From positions 77,561 through 141,560 of the forward strand of contig NZ_JAAXYO010000165.1 of assembly GCF_018854015.1 (NCBI RefSeq): 64,000 bases of DNA, read 5' to 3'. Below the pieces are notes generated by a model that saw only the letters and a program-made list of their open reading frames with translations, ran no database searches and was not told the DNA's origin. The stretch comes from Igneacidithiobacillus copahuensis (GTDB lineage Bacteria > Pseudomonadota > Gammaproteobacteria > Acidithiobacillales > Acidithiobacillaceae). Shown piece after piece: positions 33,831 through 41,628 of this stretch. The position numbers and the translations under genes were made by a program. Position 1 is the stretch's first letter, and each line of letters opens with the position of its first letter.

Positions 33831-35687
33831 ATGGCAACTCGTCCGCAGGACGTCAATATTCTTCCGAGCGCTAGCGAAGTCACTACCGGTCCCATTCCGG
33901 GATCGCGGAAGCGCTACACCTCCGGCACGCTCTTCTCCGAACTGCGCGTGCCCCACCGTGAGATCGAACAAACTCCGACCCGGCAGCGGGATGATTCCCT
34001 AGTGCAGAACCCCGCTATCCCCGTCTATGACGTGAGCGGGCCGTACACCGATCCGGCGGTGAATATCGATATCCGCGCGGGTCTGATGCCGCAGCGCTGG
34101 CACTGGTCCTGGGTCTTTCCGGATACGCTGGTGCACAGCATCGAGCCCTCATCTGCCTATGGTCGCCAGCGCCAAGAGGATCCCAAGACCGCTGCCATCC
34201 GCTTTCAGCGCCGCGCCGAGATCCGCCGCGCGGCACCGGGCGGGAATGTGACGCAGATGCATGCGGCGCGACTTGGCATCATCACCCCCGAGATGGAGTA
34301 TGTCGCCATCCGCGAAAACGAGAACCTGGAGCAGCTGCGCGCGACCCATCCGGAGTTGTTCCGCAGTCATCCCGGCGAAAACTTCGGGGCAAAATTGCCG
34401 GAACGCTACACGCCGGAATTTGTGCGGGAGGAGATTGCCGCAGGTCGGGCGATCATCCCCGCCAACATCAACCACCCCGAACTCGAACCCATGGCCATTG
34501 GCCGCAATTTTCGCGTCAAGATCAATGCCAACATCGGCAACTCGGCGGTCAGCAGCTCCATTGCTGAAGAGGTGGAGAAGATGGTCTGGGCCATCCGCTG
34601 GGGGGCCGATACGGTCATGGATCTCTCCACCGGCAAGCACATCCACGAAACGCGGGAATGGATTCTGCGCAACTCGCCGGTGCCCATCGGCACGGTGCCC
34701 ATTTATCAGGCGCTGGAAAAGGTCGATGGCAAGGCCGAGGAGCTGACCTGGGAATTGTTCCGCGATACCCTCATCGAGCAGGCGGAGCAGGGGGTGGACT
34801 ATTTCACCATCCATGCGGGGGTCTTGCTGCGCTATGTACCGCTGACGGCCAATCGTCTGACGGGCATCGTCTCCCGCGGTGGTTCGATCATGGCCAAGTG
34901 GTGTCTGGCGCACCACCAGGAAAATTTCCTCTACACCCACTTTGCCGAGATCTGCGAGATCATGCAGGCCTATGATGTCAGCTTCTCCCTGGGCGATGGG
35001 CTGCGGCCTGGATCGATTGCCGATGCCAACGACGAGGCCCAGTTTGCCGAACTGCATACCCTCGGCGAGCTCACCCAGATCGCCTGGCAGCACGACGTAC
35101 AGGTGATGATCGAGGGACCGGGGCATGTGCCCATGCAACGCATTCGCGCCAACATGGAAGAAGAGCTACAGCACTGCTTTGCGGCGCCTTTTTATACCTT
35201 GGGGCCGCTGACGACGGACATTGCGCCGGGCTACGATCACATCACCAGCGCCATCGGTGCTGCGCAGATTGGTTGGTACGGTACCGCCATGCTTTGTTAT
35301 GTCACGCCCAAGGAGCATCTTGGCCTGCCGGACAAGGAAGATGTGCGCGAAGGGGTGATGGCTTACAAGCTCGCCGCCCATGCCGCGGATCTGGCCAAGG
35401 GCTATCCCGGTGCGCAGGTGCGCGACAATGCGTTGTCCAAGGCGCGTTTCGAATTCCGCTGGGCGGATCAGTTCCATTTGGGTCTCGACCCCGAAAAGGC
35501 GCAGGCCTATCACGATGAGACCCTGCCCCAGGAAGGCGCCAAACTCGCGCACTTCTGCTCCATGTGCGGTCCCCATTTCTGCTCGATGAAGATCACGCAG
35601 GATCTGCAGGAGTACGCGGAGCAGGGAATGCGCGAGATGTCTGCGGACTTTCAGCGCCTCGGCAAGAACATCTATCTCAAATCCTGA
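33831..35687 (+). CDS. thiC: Phosphomethylpyrimidine synthase ThiC
   Basis: 618-residue radical-SAM enzyme that turns aminoimidazole ribotide into HMP-phosphate, the pyrimidine of thiamine. Typical segments include MPQRWHWSWVFPDTL, VKINANIGNSAVSSSI, STGKHIHETREWILRNSPVP, MIEGPGHVPMQRIRANME and TDIAPGYDHITSAIG. The C-terminal cluster-binding motif CSMCGPHFCSM is intact. An AAAGGAG box precedes the ATG, and a TPP riboswitch controls it. Confidence 0.97.
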   Translation: MATRPQDVNILPSASEVTTGPIPGSRKRYTSGTLFSELRVPHREIEQTPTRQRDDSLVQNPAIPVYDVSGPYTDPAVNIDIRAGLMPQRWHWSWVFPDTLVHSIEPSSAYGRQRQEDPKTAAIRFQRRAEIRRAAPGGNVTQMHAARLGIITPEMEYVAIRENENLEQLRATHPELFRSHPGENFGAKLPERYTPEFVREEIAAGRAIIPANINHPELEPMAIGRNFRVKINANIGNSAVSSSIAEEVEKMVWAIRWGADTVMDLSTGKHIHETREWILRNSPVPIGTVPIYQALEKVDGKAEELTWELFRDTLIEQAEQGVDYFTIHAGVLLRYVPLTANRLTGIVSRGGSIMAKWCLAHHQENFLYTHFAEICEIMQAYDVSFSLGDGLRPGSIADANDEAQFAELHTLGELTQIAWQHDVQVMIEGPGHVPMQRIRANMEEELQHCFAAPFYTLGPLTTDIAPGYDHITSAIGAAQIGWYGTAMLCYVTPKEHLGLPDKEDVREGVMAYKLAAHAADLAKGYPGAQVRDNALSKARFEFRWADQFHLGLDPEKAQAYHDETLPQEGAKLAHFCSMCGPHFCSMKITQDLQEYAEQGMREMSADFQRLGKNIYLKS

Positions 35688-35695
35688 GCCTTGGC

Positions 35696-36157
35696 TCAGA
35701 GATACACGCCGAGCACCCCCACAAAGGTCAGGATGAGGGCAAGGGCGGCAAGGAAACGGGCGAAGAGCCCGTAACCGCGCAGCGCCTTCGCCGCTGCTGC
35801 CCAATACTGCCCATCCAGGGCGCGGCGCAGACGCTTCATCGGCGCAAAGGCGAGGTGAAAGGCGCCGAGGGCGGCAATCGTCCCCAACACCACCATGATC
35901 CACACCGCCACCCCGAGGCTGCCAAAACCGCCGATGCTGCTCACCATGGCGTAACCGCTCAGCAGCAGGAGCAGAGCAGCGAAGATTCCCCCGAAAGAGA
36001 AGGCCTGGATGGCTTGCGCAAGCGAGTGCCAGGACTGGGGCGTATGCTCCAGGCGCAGCCAGCGCGGCAGTAGGTAAAAACCGAGGAACACCAGCCCGCC
36101 GATCCAGTAGAACAGCGCAACCAAGTGAAAAAACTGCCAGATGGCAAATTGAGGCAT
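35696..36157 (-). CDS. Small four-helix membrane protein, CopD-like
   Basis: 153 residues from ATG 36157, which has GGAGG five to six bases upstream; an earlier in-frame start at 36169 lies in that box. Four hydrophobic helices are visible (FFHLVALFYWIGGLVFLGFYLL, FGGIFAALLLLLSGYAMV, VAVWIMVVLGTIAALGAFHLAF and FARFLAALALILTFVGVLGVYL). The first helix with histidine and Trp-Ile-Gly resembles CopD/DUF membrane families, but the assignment is tentative. It follows the cyd-operon terminator, so read-through or its own promoter would express it. Confidence 0.65.
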   Translation of the reverse strand: MPQFAIWQFFHLVALFYWIGGLVFLGFYLLPRWLRLEHTPQSWHSLAQAIQAFSFGGIFAALLLLLSGYAMVSSIGGFGSLGVAVWIMVVLGTIAALGAFHLAFAPMKRLRRALDGQYWAAAAKALRGYGLFARFLAALALILTFVGVLGVYL

Positions 36158-36170
36158 GATTTCCTCCAAT

Positions 36171-36193
36171 AAAAAAAGGGGCCCGAAGGCCCC
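36171..36193 (-). terminator. Rho-independent terminator of the cyd operon
   Basis: On the minus strand GGGGCC-TTCG-GGCCCC followed by seven T (36193 to 36171): a perfect 6-bp stem with a stable UUCG-type tetraloop and a T run. It lies just after the small cyd-operon genes and before the CopD-like gene. Confidence 0.92.
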
Positions 36194-36221
36194 AAGGATA
36201 CGCTACCGATGGAACTCGTGA

Positions 36222-36323
36222 CTACTTGAAGCGCTTGCGGGTATAGAGATACATGATCCCGGCAATGCTCAGGTAGATCAATGGCAAAAAGAAGATAAAG
36301 TCTTCCAGATCCGTGTAATGCAT
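36222..36323 (-). CDS. 33-residue single-helix membrane protein in cyd operon
   Basis: Tiny gene with a GGAGGCGACC ribosome site before ATG 36323. The protein begins MHYTDLEDFIFFLPLIYL and ends YTRKRFK, giving one hydrophobic helix with a basic tail (inside-positive). It lies 9 bp after the CydX-like gene and before the terminator, so it is cotranscribed with cydAB. It could be another small subunit of the oxidase or an assembly factor; I do not recognise a family. Confidence 0.7.
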   Translation of the reverse strand: MHYTDLEDFIFFLPLIYLSIAGIMYLYTRKRFK

Positions 36324-36332
36324 GGTCGCCTC

Positions 36333-36536
36333 CTAGCGTGAAGAGATGCCTTTCTGATTCAGCTCTTCATCCTGGCGGTCGAACATCGCTGCGCCAGAAG
36401 CGGAAATCAGAACGATCATCGTGGTACCTACCAGCCAAGCAAAGTACCAGGGGCCATAGTCGCCGGTAATCACCGCCAGAAACAGAGCGAAGGCGAGAAT
36501 TACGAAACCGGTAATAAATGTCAGCAAGCCTTTCAT
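36333..36536 (-). CDS. cydX: CydX-like small subunit of cytochrome bd with extra N-terminal helix
   Basis: 67 residues with an AGGAGG ribosome site. The second half has WYFAWLVGTTMIVLISASGA, followed by DRQDEELNQKG, which closely matches the CydX start WYFAWILGT and its amphipathic acidic tail. CydX stabilises heme d in cytochrome bd. Unlike the 37-residue E. coli CydX, it carries an additional N-terminal hydrophobic helix (LLTFITGFVILAFALFLAVI), so it has two membrane segments. It follows cydB by 12 bp. Confidence 0.75.
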   Translation of the reverse strand: MKGLLTFITGFVILAFALFLAVITGDYGPWYFAWLVGTTMIVLISASGAAMFDRQDEELNQKGISSR

Positions 36537-36548
36537 GTTGGCCTCCTA

Positions 36549-37682
36549 TCAGTACGCGTGGTCGTCACTGGCGGCAGGTGCCTTGACCTTGCCGCGCATG
36601 ACATTGAAGCACCAGGTGGTGTACGCCAGGATCGTGGGGACGAAGATTGCGGTGAAGATCGTCATCCAGATCAGGTTGTACTGACTACCCGTACCATTCC
36701 AGACGGTGATGCTCTGCGCCGGGTTGTCGCTGGAGGGCATGAGGAAGGGGAACATCGAGATGCCTACCGTACCCAGGATGCTGATCCAGGAAATGGCGCC
36801 CAACCACCAGGCCAAGCCAGCCTTCTGCGCCCGCATGGCAAAAGAGCCCGCCAGCATGGCCAGGATGCCGATCAAGGGAACGAGCCACAGGATCGGCGCA
36901 CTGTGGTAGTTGTTGAGCCAGGCCCCTGCCTCGCGGGTTACGTTCTGCGCTGCCGAGATATTGGCAGGCATGCTCGGGTCCGCATCATGCAGCACATAGC
37001 CAGTCTTGGCAGAGATCCAGATGCCGCCGACGACGAAAAGGATGGCACTCAACACGCCCGCCACCGAGCCGATTTTCTTGGCACGGCTGTAGATCGGGTC
37101 GACACCACGAATCATCAGCATGGCAGAGCCCTGATAGATGGCCATACTCAGGGCCAGCACACCGGAGAGGATTGCGAAGGGATTCAGCAGGTACCAGATG
37201 AAGGACTCGGTCTGGTAGTACTGGCCATCCCAGCCAAAGTGGAATCCGACGCCCTCGAGGATATTCCCGATGGCCGCGCCGTAGATGATCATGGGCAGGG
37301 CCCCGGAAATCAGGAAAACCCAGTCCCAGGTGGCGCGCCATTTCTCGGTGGGAACCTTGGAGCGATACTCAAAGGCTACCGGGCGCATGATCATGCTGAA
37401 CAGCAGCAGAATCATGACGATGTAAAAGACCGAAAAGGAAGTGGCATAGAGGCTGGGGAAGGCCGCAAAAATGGCGCCACCACCCAGGATGAACCAGACC
37501 TGATTGCCGTCCCAGTGCGGCCCGACGATGTTCAGGGCCTCACGCCGCTCGCCATCGGTTTTGCCGACAAAGCGCATCAGCGCGCCGACACCCATATCCA
37601 TACCCACCATGATGGCCAAGCCCATGAGCAGAACGCCCAGGAGTAACCACCACAAGACTTTCAGAAAAACATATGCATCCAT
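36549..37682 (-). CDS. cydB: Cytochrome bd ubiquinol oxidase subunit II
   Basis: 377 residues from ATG 37682, preceded by AAGGAG; the frame extends upstream without support. CydB is the second integral subunit of the bd oxidase. Family markers: VLWWLLLGVLLMGLAIMVGMDMGVGALMRF and RREALNIVGPHWDGNQVWFILGGGAIFAAFPSLYATSFS near the N-terminus, and YTTWCFNVMRGKV near the end. It lies 45 bp after cydA. Confidence 0.96.
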   Translation of the reverse strand: MDAYVFLKVLWWLLLGVLLMGLAIMVGMDMGVGALMRFVGKTDGERREALNIVGPHWDGNQVWFILGGGAIFAAFPSLYATSFSVFYIVMILLLFSMIMRPVAFEYRSKVPTEKWRATWDWVFLISGALPMIIYGAAIGNILEGVGFHFGWDGQYYQTESFIWYLLNPFAILSGVLALSMAIYQGSAMLMIRGVDPIYSRAKKIGSVAGVLSAILFVVGGIWISAKTGYVLHDADPSMPANISAAQNVTREAGAWLNNYHSAPILWLVPLIGILAMLAGSFAMRAQKAGLAWWLGAISWISILGTVGISMFPFLMPSSDNPAQSITVWNGTGSQYNLIWMTIFTAIFVPTILAYTTWCFNVMRGKVKAPAASDDHAY

Positions 37683-37727
37683 TGTCTGCTCCTTGTGCGG
37701 CGAGGCGCGGGGCCTCGCCAATGCTGC

Positions 37728-39362
37728 TCAGGACCGATTCATGCTCGACTTGGCAAAGGCCGGCTTGCCTGCCATGCCGCCACCTGCCGCCGGTTCCTCT
37801 CCATGATGATGGCTTTCCTGCGGCCCCAGACGCGCATATTTGAACATCAGGTAGAGCTCTGCCGCGATGAAGGTACTGTAGAGCAGTACAAAGCCGATGA
37901 GAGAGAAGATCATGTAGCTGACGCTGTGACTGGAGGCCGATACGAAGGTCGGCAGCCAACCATAGACGGTCCAGGGTTGACGGCCATTCTCCGCCGTAAT
38001 CCAGCCGAATTCACAGGCGATCCAGGGCAACGGCACACTCCACAAGGCGATCTTGAGGAACAACGGGTGTTTCTCGATCTCGTTCTTGAGGCTGTAGTAG
38101 GCCGCGAAGGCGAAGAGCACCAGCATGAAGAAGCCGGCTGCCACCATCAGACGGAACGCCCAGAACTCGACCCAGACGTTGGGAATAGTCGCCTTGGCCG
38201 TCTTGTCGAGCACGCTTGGCAGGTTGCTGGCGTCGACCTTGGCGAGATCCTGATCCGGGGCAAATTCCTTGGCCAGGAAGCCATAGCCCATGTCTTTTTC
38301 ATATTGCTTGAAGGTTGCCAGCGCTGCCGTGTCGTTGTGATCGGCATTGTAGGCCTTGAGGGCAATCATCGCCTTAATGCCATTTTCGATGCGGGGCTTG
38401 GCATCCTGTTCCAGATTCTTGATGCCGGGGATGATGGTGTCCATGCTGTGCGTCAACAGGGGTGTCAGCACATAGGGAATCCCCAGTTCAAAGTCATTCT
38501 TCTGGGCCTCCCGATTGGGCAGGGCGATCAGGTTCCAGGGCGCTGAGACCGGATTCGGATCGGTTTCCCAGATGGCTTCCATGGCGGCCAGCTTGGTCGG
38601 CTGGGTATGTGCCACCAGATAGCCCAGGGCATCACCAAGGGTGATGACACCGACTGTAGAGATCACGCCGAAGATGGCCGCCAGACGGAAGGAGCGCAGG
38701 GCGATATCCCGACGTTTCTTGGTCAGCAGGTAGTACGCTGATACTGCCATGACGAACATCGAGCCAGTGACAAAACCGGCGATGGAGGTATGCACAAACT
38801 TCGCCTGGGCATCGGGATTGAAGATCAGTCCCACGAAGCTGGTGAACTGCATGCGCATGGTGTTGGGATCGAAGGTGCCACCCTGCGGGTCCTGCATGAA
38901 GCCGTTGGCGATCAGGATCCACAAGGCGGAGAGGTTAGAACCCAGGGCGACCAGATAGGTGACCACCAGATGCGCCTTGGGCGACATGCGATCCCAGCCG
39001 AAGAACATGACGCCGACGAAGGTGGACTCCATGAAAAAGGCCATGAGTCCTTCAATCGCCAGGGGGGTGCCGAAGATATCGCCAACGAAATGCGAGTACA
39101 TGGACCAGTTGGTACCAAACTCGAACTCCATGGTCAGGCCGGTGGCGACACCGAGCGCAAAGTTGATGGCAAAGAGCTTGCCCCAGAACTGGGTCATCTC
39201 CTTATAGATCTGCTTCCCGGTCACCACGTATACCGTTTCCATGGTGGCGAGAATGAAGGTAAGCCCCAAGGTCAGGGGTACGAAGAGAAAGTGGTAGAGC
39301 GCTGTCAACGCAAACTGCAAGCGTGACAGCTCGACGACCGTCGGATTGATCAGCATATCCAT
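37728..39362 (-). CDS. cydA: Cytochrome bd ubiquinol oxidase subunit I
   Basis: 544 residues, starting MDMLINPTVVELSRLQFALTALYHFLFVPLTLG with His ligand of heme b595 in LTALYHFLF. The quinol-binding Q-loop is long (about residues 260-390, NREAQKNDFELGIPYVLTPLLTHSMDTIIPG and onward, similar to E. coli), so it belongs to the L-type, E. coli bd-I-like group rather than the short-loop cyanide-insensitive oxidases. Cytochrome bd has high oxygen affinity and tolerates sulfide. It lies 10 bp after the degenerate MBL gene, in the operon that starts at 40086. Confidence 0.96.
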   Translation of the reverse strand: MDMLINPTVVELSRLQFALTALYHFLFVPLTLGLTFILATMETVYVVTGKQIYKEMTQFWGKLFAINFALGVATGLTMEFEFGTNWSMYSHFVGDIFGTPLAIEGLMAFFMESTFVGVMFFGWDRMSPKAHLVVTYLVALGSNLSALWILIANGFMQDPQGGTFDPNTMRMQFTSFVGLIFNPDAQAKFVHTSIAGFVTGSMFVMAVSAYYLLTKKRRDIALRSFRLAAIFGVISTVGVITLGDALGYLVAHTQPTKLAAMEAIWETDPNPVSAPWNLIALPNREAQKNDFELGIPYVLTPLLTHSMDTIIPGIKNLEQDAKPRIENGIKAMIALKAYNADHNDTAALATFKQYEKDMGYGFLAKEFAPDQDLAKVDASNLPSVLDKTAKATIPNVWVEFWAFRLMVAAGFFMLVLFAFAAYYSLKNEIEKHPLFLKIALWSVPLPWIACEFGWITAENGRQPWTVYGWLPTFVSASSHSVSYMIFSLIGFVLLYSTFIAAELYLMFKYARLGPQESHHHGEEPAAGGGMAGKPAFAKSSMNRS

Positions 39363-39372
39363 GAACTACCTC

Positions 39373-40086
39373 CTACAAAGACGCCGGTACGTTCTTTCCC
39401 GGCCCATAGCGGTGCAGATTTTTTTCTGCCCGCACTTTTTCCCCTTGCTTTGCGACATTTTTGTTTGGCAATAAATGACTGTACCGTTGCAGAAAACCTG
39501 CAGAATCCCCGCCAGTACCAAGCTGGCTGCGGCGGCGAAACTCCTCAATGCTGCTCAGGCGGCGGCCCTGATTCTCTGCTCCCGGATAAAGAAGAGTTTC
39601 TTCTGGAAAACGCTCCAGCAGGGCGTGGAGTCTAGCAAGCAAGCGAACTTTGGCCTGACCCCGCAGCTTTGGATGCAGACCGCGTACCAGGATCGTTTCT
39701 CCGGTGAAGAGGCGATCATTCCAAGCATACGTCAAGGCGCAGGGAGTGCGACCGGGGGTATGAAATACCCGCAGGGACTCCTCACCAAAATACAGCACAT
39801 CCTCATCACGAATACGCATATCGACACTGGCTGCATCGACACTCTCGTGGGCGGCAAGCCTAGCCCCCCAGTTTTCGCGCAGGGTCTCGGCAGCTTTCTC
39901 GTGGCTGACGTTCCAGTGGGTGACCAGGATGAGGCGCAGTTGTAAGCCCCGGCTACGCAAAAATTCCTCGACCGCCGGTAGATGAGTCTCGGCAACATCG
40001 ATCACCACCGCCTCACGGGTAATCGGATCGCCCAGGATATAGGCGAGAGAACCTTCTTTCTCGGAGCAGATCTGACGAAAAATCAT
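39373..40086 (-). CDS. Degenerate persulfide-dioxygenase-like MBL protein
   Basis: 237 residues. The N-terminus (MIFRQICSEKEGSLAYILGDPITREAVVIDVAETHLPAVEEFL) aligns with the persulfide dioxygenase/ETHE1 branch of the metallo-beta-lactamase fold. The metal-binding motif HxHxDH is replaced by HWNVSH, the SPGHTPG-type motif is HTPGRTPC, FTGD is FTGE and YPxH is YPGA, so most ligands for iron are missing. The fold-defining blocks (FTGETILVRGLHPK, GRRLSSIEEFRRRS) are kept. Function is therefore probably binding or sensing, not catalysis. It is the first gene of the cyd operon, 10 bp before cydA, and is preceded by a sigma-54 promoter. Confidence 0.8.
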   Translation of the reverse strand: MIFRQICSEKEGSLAYILGDPITREAVVIDVAETHLPAVEEFLRSRGLQLRLILVTHWNVSHEKAAETLRENWGARLAAHESVDAASVDMRIRDEDVLYFGEESLRVFHTPGRTPCALTYAWNDRLFTGETILVRGLHPKLRGQAKVRLLARLHALLERFPEETLLYPGAENQGRRLSSIEEFRRRSQLGTGGDSAGFLQRYSHLLPNKNVAKQGEKVRAEKNLHRYGPGKNVPASL

Positions 40087-40119
40087 GAGACGAACCTCGT
40101 AACTATTGCAGGCATATTC

Positions 40120-40136
40120 AGCAAAGACTATGCCAA
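40120..40136 (-). promoter_or_regulatory. Sigma-54 promoter of the MBL-cyd operon
   Basis: On the minus strand 40136-40120 reads TTGGCATAGTCTTTGCT. It fits the -24/-12 consensus (YTGGCAYR-N4-TTGCW) with ten bases between GG and GC. The start of transcription would be near 40109, about 23 bases before the MBL start. It faces away from the divergent sigma-54 activator gene, whose product is the natural activator. Confidence 0.8.
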
Positions 40137-40230
40137 TGTCCGAATTGCCTGGTTGATCCCCAGGAATGGCTGATGTACTTTGGCGTGGACCGGACGAACC
40201 TCGATGGATAAGGGCGACGGCAGAGAAAAA

Positions 40231-40287
40231 CTGCCAAAAATGGCAGAATCGTTTGGCAGAGCTGCTATAATTGGCAGAGCGCTGCCG
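40231..40287. promoter_or_regulatory. Palindromic enhancer/operator sites and -10 box of the activator gene
   Basis: CTGCCA-AAAA-TGGCAG (40231-40246) is a perfect inverted repeat. A single TTTGGCAGA (40252-40260), then TATAAT (40266-40271, a consensus -10 box for the plus-strand gene), then TGGCAG-AGCG-CTGCC (40272-40285) follow. The sites lie about 95-150 bp upstream of the sigma-54 promoter, the usual enhancer distance, and bracket the activator gene's own -10 box, so both activation and autorepression are possible. Confidence 0.7.
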
Positions 40288-40302
40288 CCAGGGGGATTGT
40301 CA

Positions 40303-41628
40303 ATGCTCAAACAATTGCGTCCGGAACTGACCTCGCTGCTCGACTGTTTTGCATTGCCTGCTGTTTTGCTCGAGGCAGATCATACGGTGCTTGCCGCCAA
40401 CCAGGCGTATCGCAAACAGTTTGGCGACGGTAAGCCGCTGCAGGGGCGGCATTGCGACGAGATCCTGCGCACCGCGGGGATGCTCTGTGATGACGCGGGT
40501 AATGAATGTCCGATGGCGCGCTGCCAGCAGAGCAACGAGGCGGCGCATGCGCTGCGGATGCATGATGGTCGCGCCCTGCAGGTGGACTTGTTCCCGATAC
40601 GCAACGCCGATGGCAAACCTGCCTATTTCCTTGAGCTCCTTACCCCGCTAACAGAGCAGAGTACCTCTACCGATGGGCTGGTGGGGCAGGGAGCGCGGAT
40701 GCAGGAGCTTTCCCGCGCATTGCACCGGGCCGCCCCGAGTGATGTGCCAGTGCTTTTGCTCGGTGAATCCGGAACGGGTAAGGAGCTTGCTGCTGGCATG
40801 GTCCATCGGGCAAGTCAGAGGGCGCAGGGGGCTTTCGTGGTGCTGGATTGCTCGGGGCTTTCCGAGACGCTGTTCGAGAGTGAGCTCTTTGGCCATGAGA
40901 AAGGTGCCTTTACCGGTGCCCACAGTCGGAAAATCGGCCTTGCGGAGGCAGCGAATGGCGGGACCTTGTTTCTCGACGAGGTTGGCGACATCCCTCTGCC
41001 CCTGCAGGTCAAGCTTTTACGCTTGCTGGAGAGTGGGACGTTTCGGCGGGTTGGCGGCATCGAGCCGATCCGTTCCAGATTCCGATTGATCTCGGCCACC
41101 CATCGCGATCTGGAACGGATGGTGCGCGAAGGGACTTTTCGTCAGGATCTGTACTACCGCATCAGCACCTTCCCCATCACTCTGCCGCCCTTACGCGAAC
41201 GGCGTGAAGATATTCCGCAACTAACGGAGTCCCTGCTCCACAACCTGGGGTATCCGCGCCTGCGCTTGAGCACGGCCTCCCTGGAGCTGCTGCTGGCCTA
41301 TGACTTTCCGGGTAACGTCCGGGAGCTGCGTAATATTCTGAACCGTGCGGCATTGTTGACCGATGACGTGGCGATCCTGCCGGAGCATCTGCCCACGGCT
41401 TTACAGCAGGAGCCTGCCACTACGAACGCCTCGCCGGCAACAGATTTCTCGGCAGTGGTTCCGTTGGAGGAACTGGAGGCCCGTTACCTGCGCTGGGCGC
41501 GGCTCCATCACGCAGGGGATCGCCGCAGTCTGGCGCATTCGTTGGGACTGAGCGAACGCACCCTGTATCGCAAGCTGGAGGCGATCGGTGATCCCAGCCA
41601 GAAAAGAGAATCTGATCATGGCGGATGA
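40303..41628 (+). CDS. fisR: FisR-like sigma-54-dependent sulfane-sulfur sensing activator
   Basis: 441 residues from ATG 40303 with AGGGGGA upstream. A PAS-like sensor (about 1-120), an AAA+ domain (about 135-370: GESGTGKE Walker A, ELFGHEKGAFTGA with the sigma-54 GAFTGA loop, FLDEVGD Walker B) and a C-terminal Fis-type helix-turn-helix (LAHSLGLSERTLYRKLEAI). In the sensor, Cys51, Cys62 and Cys69 have spacing C-X10-C-X6-C, the same as the reactive cysteines 53, 64 and 71 of Cupriavidus FisR. FisR senses sulfane sulfur and activates genes for persulfide oxidation. Here it is divergent from the MBL-cydAB operon. Confidence 0.85.
   Translation: MLKQLRPELTSLLDCFALPAVLLEADHTVLAANQAYRKQFGDGKPLQGRHCDEILRTAGMLCDDAGNECPMARCQQSNEAAHALRMHDGRALQVDLFPIRNADGKPAYFLELLTPLTEQSTSTDGLVGQGARMQELSRALHRAAPSDVPVLLLGESGTGKELAAGMVHRASQRAQGAFVVLDCSGLSETLFESELFGHEKGAFTGAHSRKIGLAEAANGGTLFLDEVGDIPLPLQVKLLRLLESGTFRRVGGIEPIRSRFRLISATHRDLERMVREGTFRQDLYYRISTFPITLPPLRERREDIPQLTESLLHNLGYPRLRLSTASLELLLAYDFPGNVRELRNILNRAALLTDDVAILPEHLPTALQQEPATTNASPATDFSAVVPLEELEARYLRWARLHHAGDRRSLAHSLGLSERTLYRKLEAIGDPSQKRESDHGG

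Noticed and set aside
34149..35138. 329-codon open frame on the minus strand opposite thiC
   Set aside because: It lies wholly antisense to the clearly coding thiC and its translation matches no family; a GC-rich shadow frame.
36558..37646. 362-codon plus-strand frame opposite cydB
   Set aside because: His/Asp-rich low-complexity translation typical of an antisense frame to a membrane protein gene.
40252..40290. Second sigma-54 promoter toward the activator gene (TTGGCAG motifs)
   Set aside because: The GG-N10-GC spacing is not met for either copy; the motifs are better read as palindromic binding sites beside a TATAAT box.
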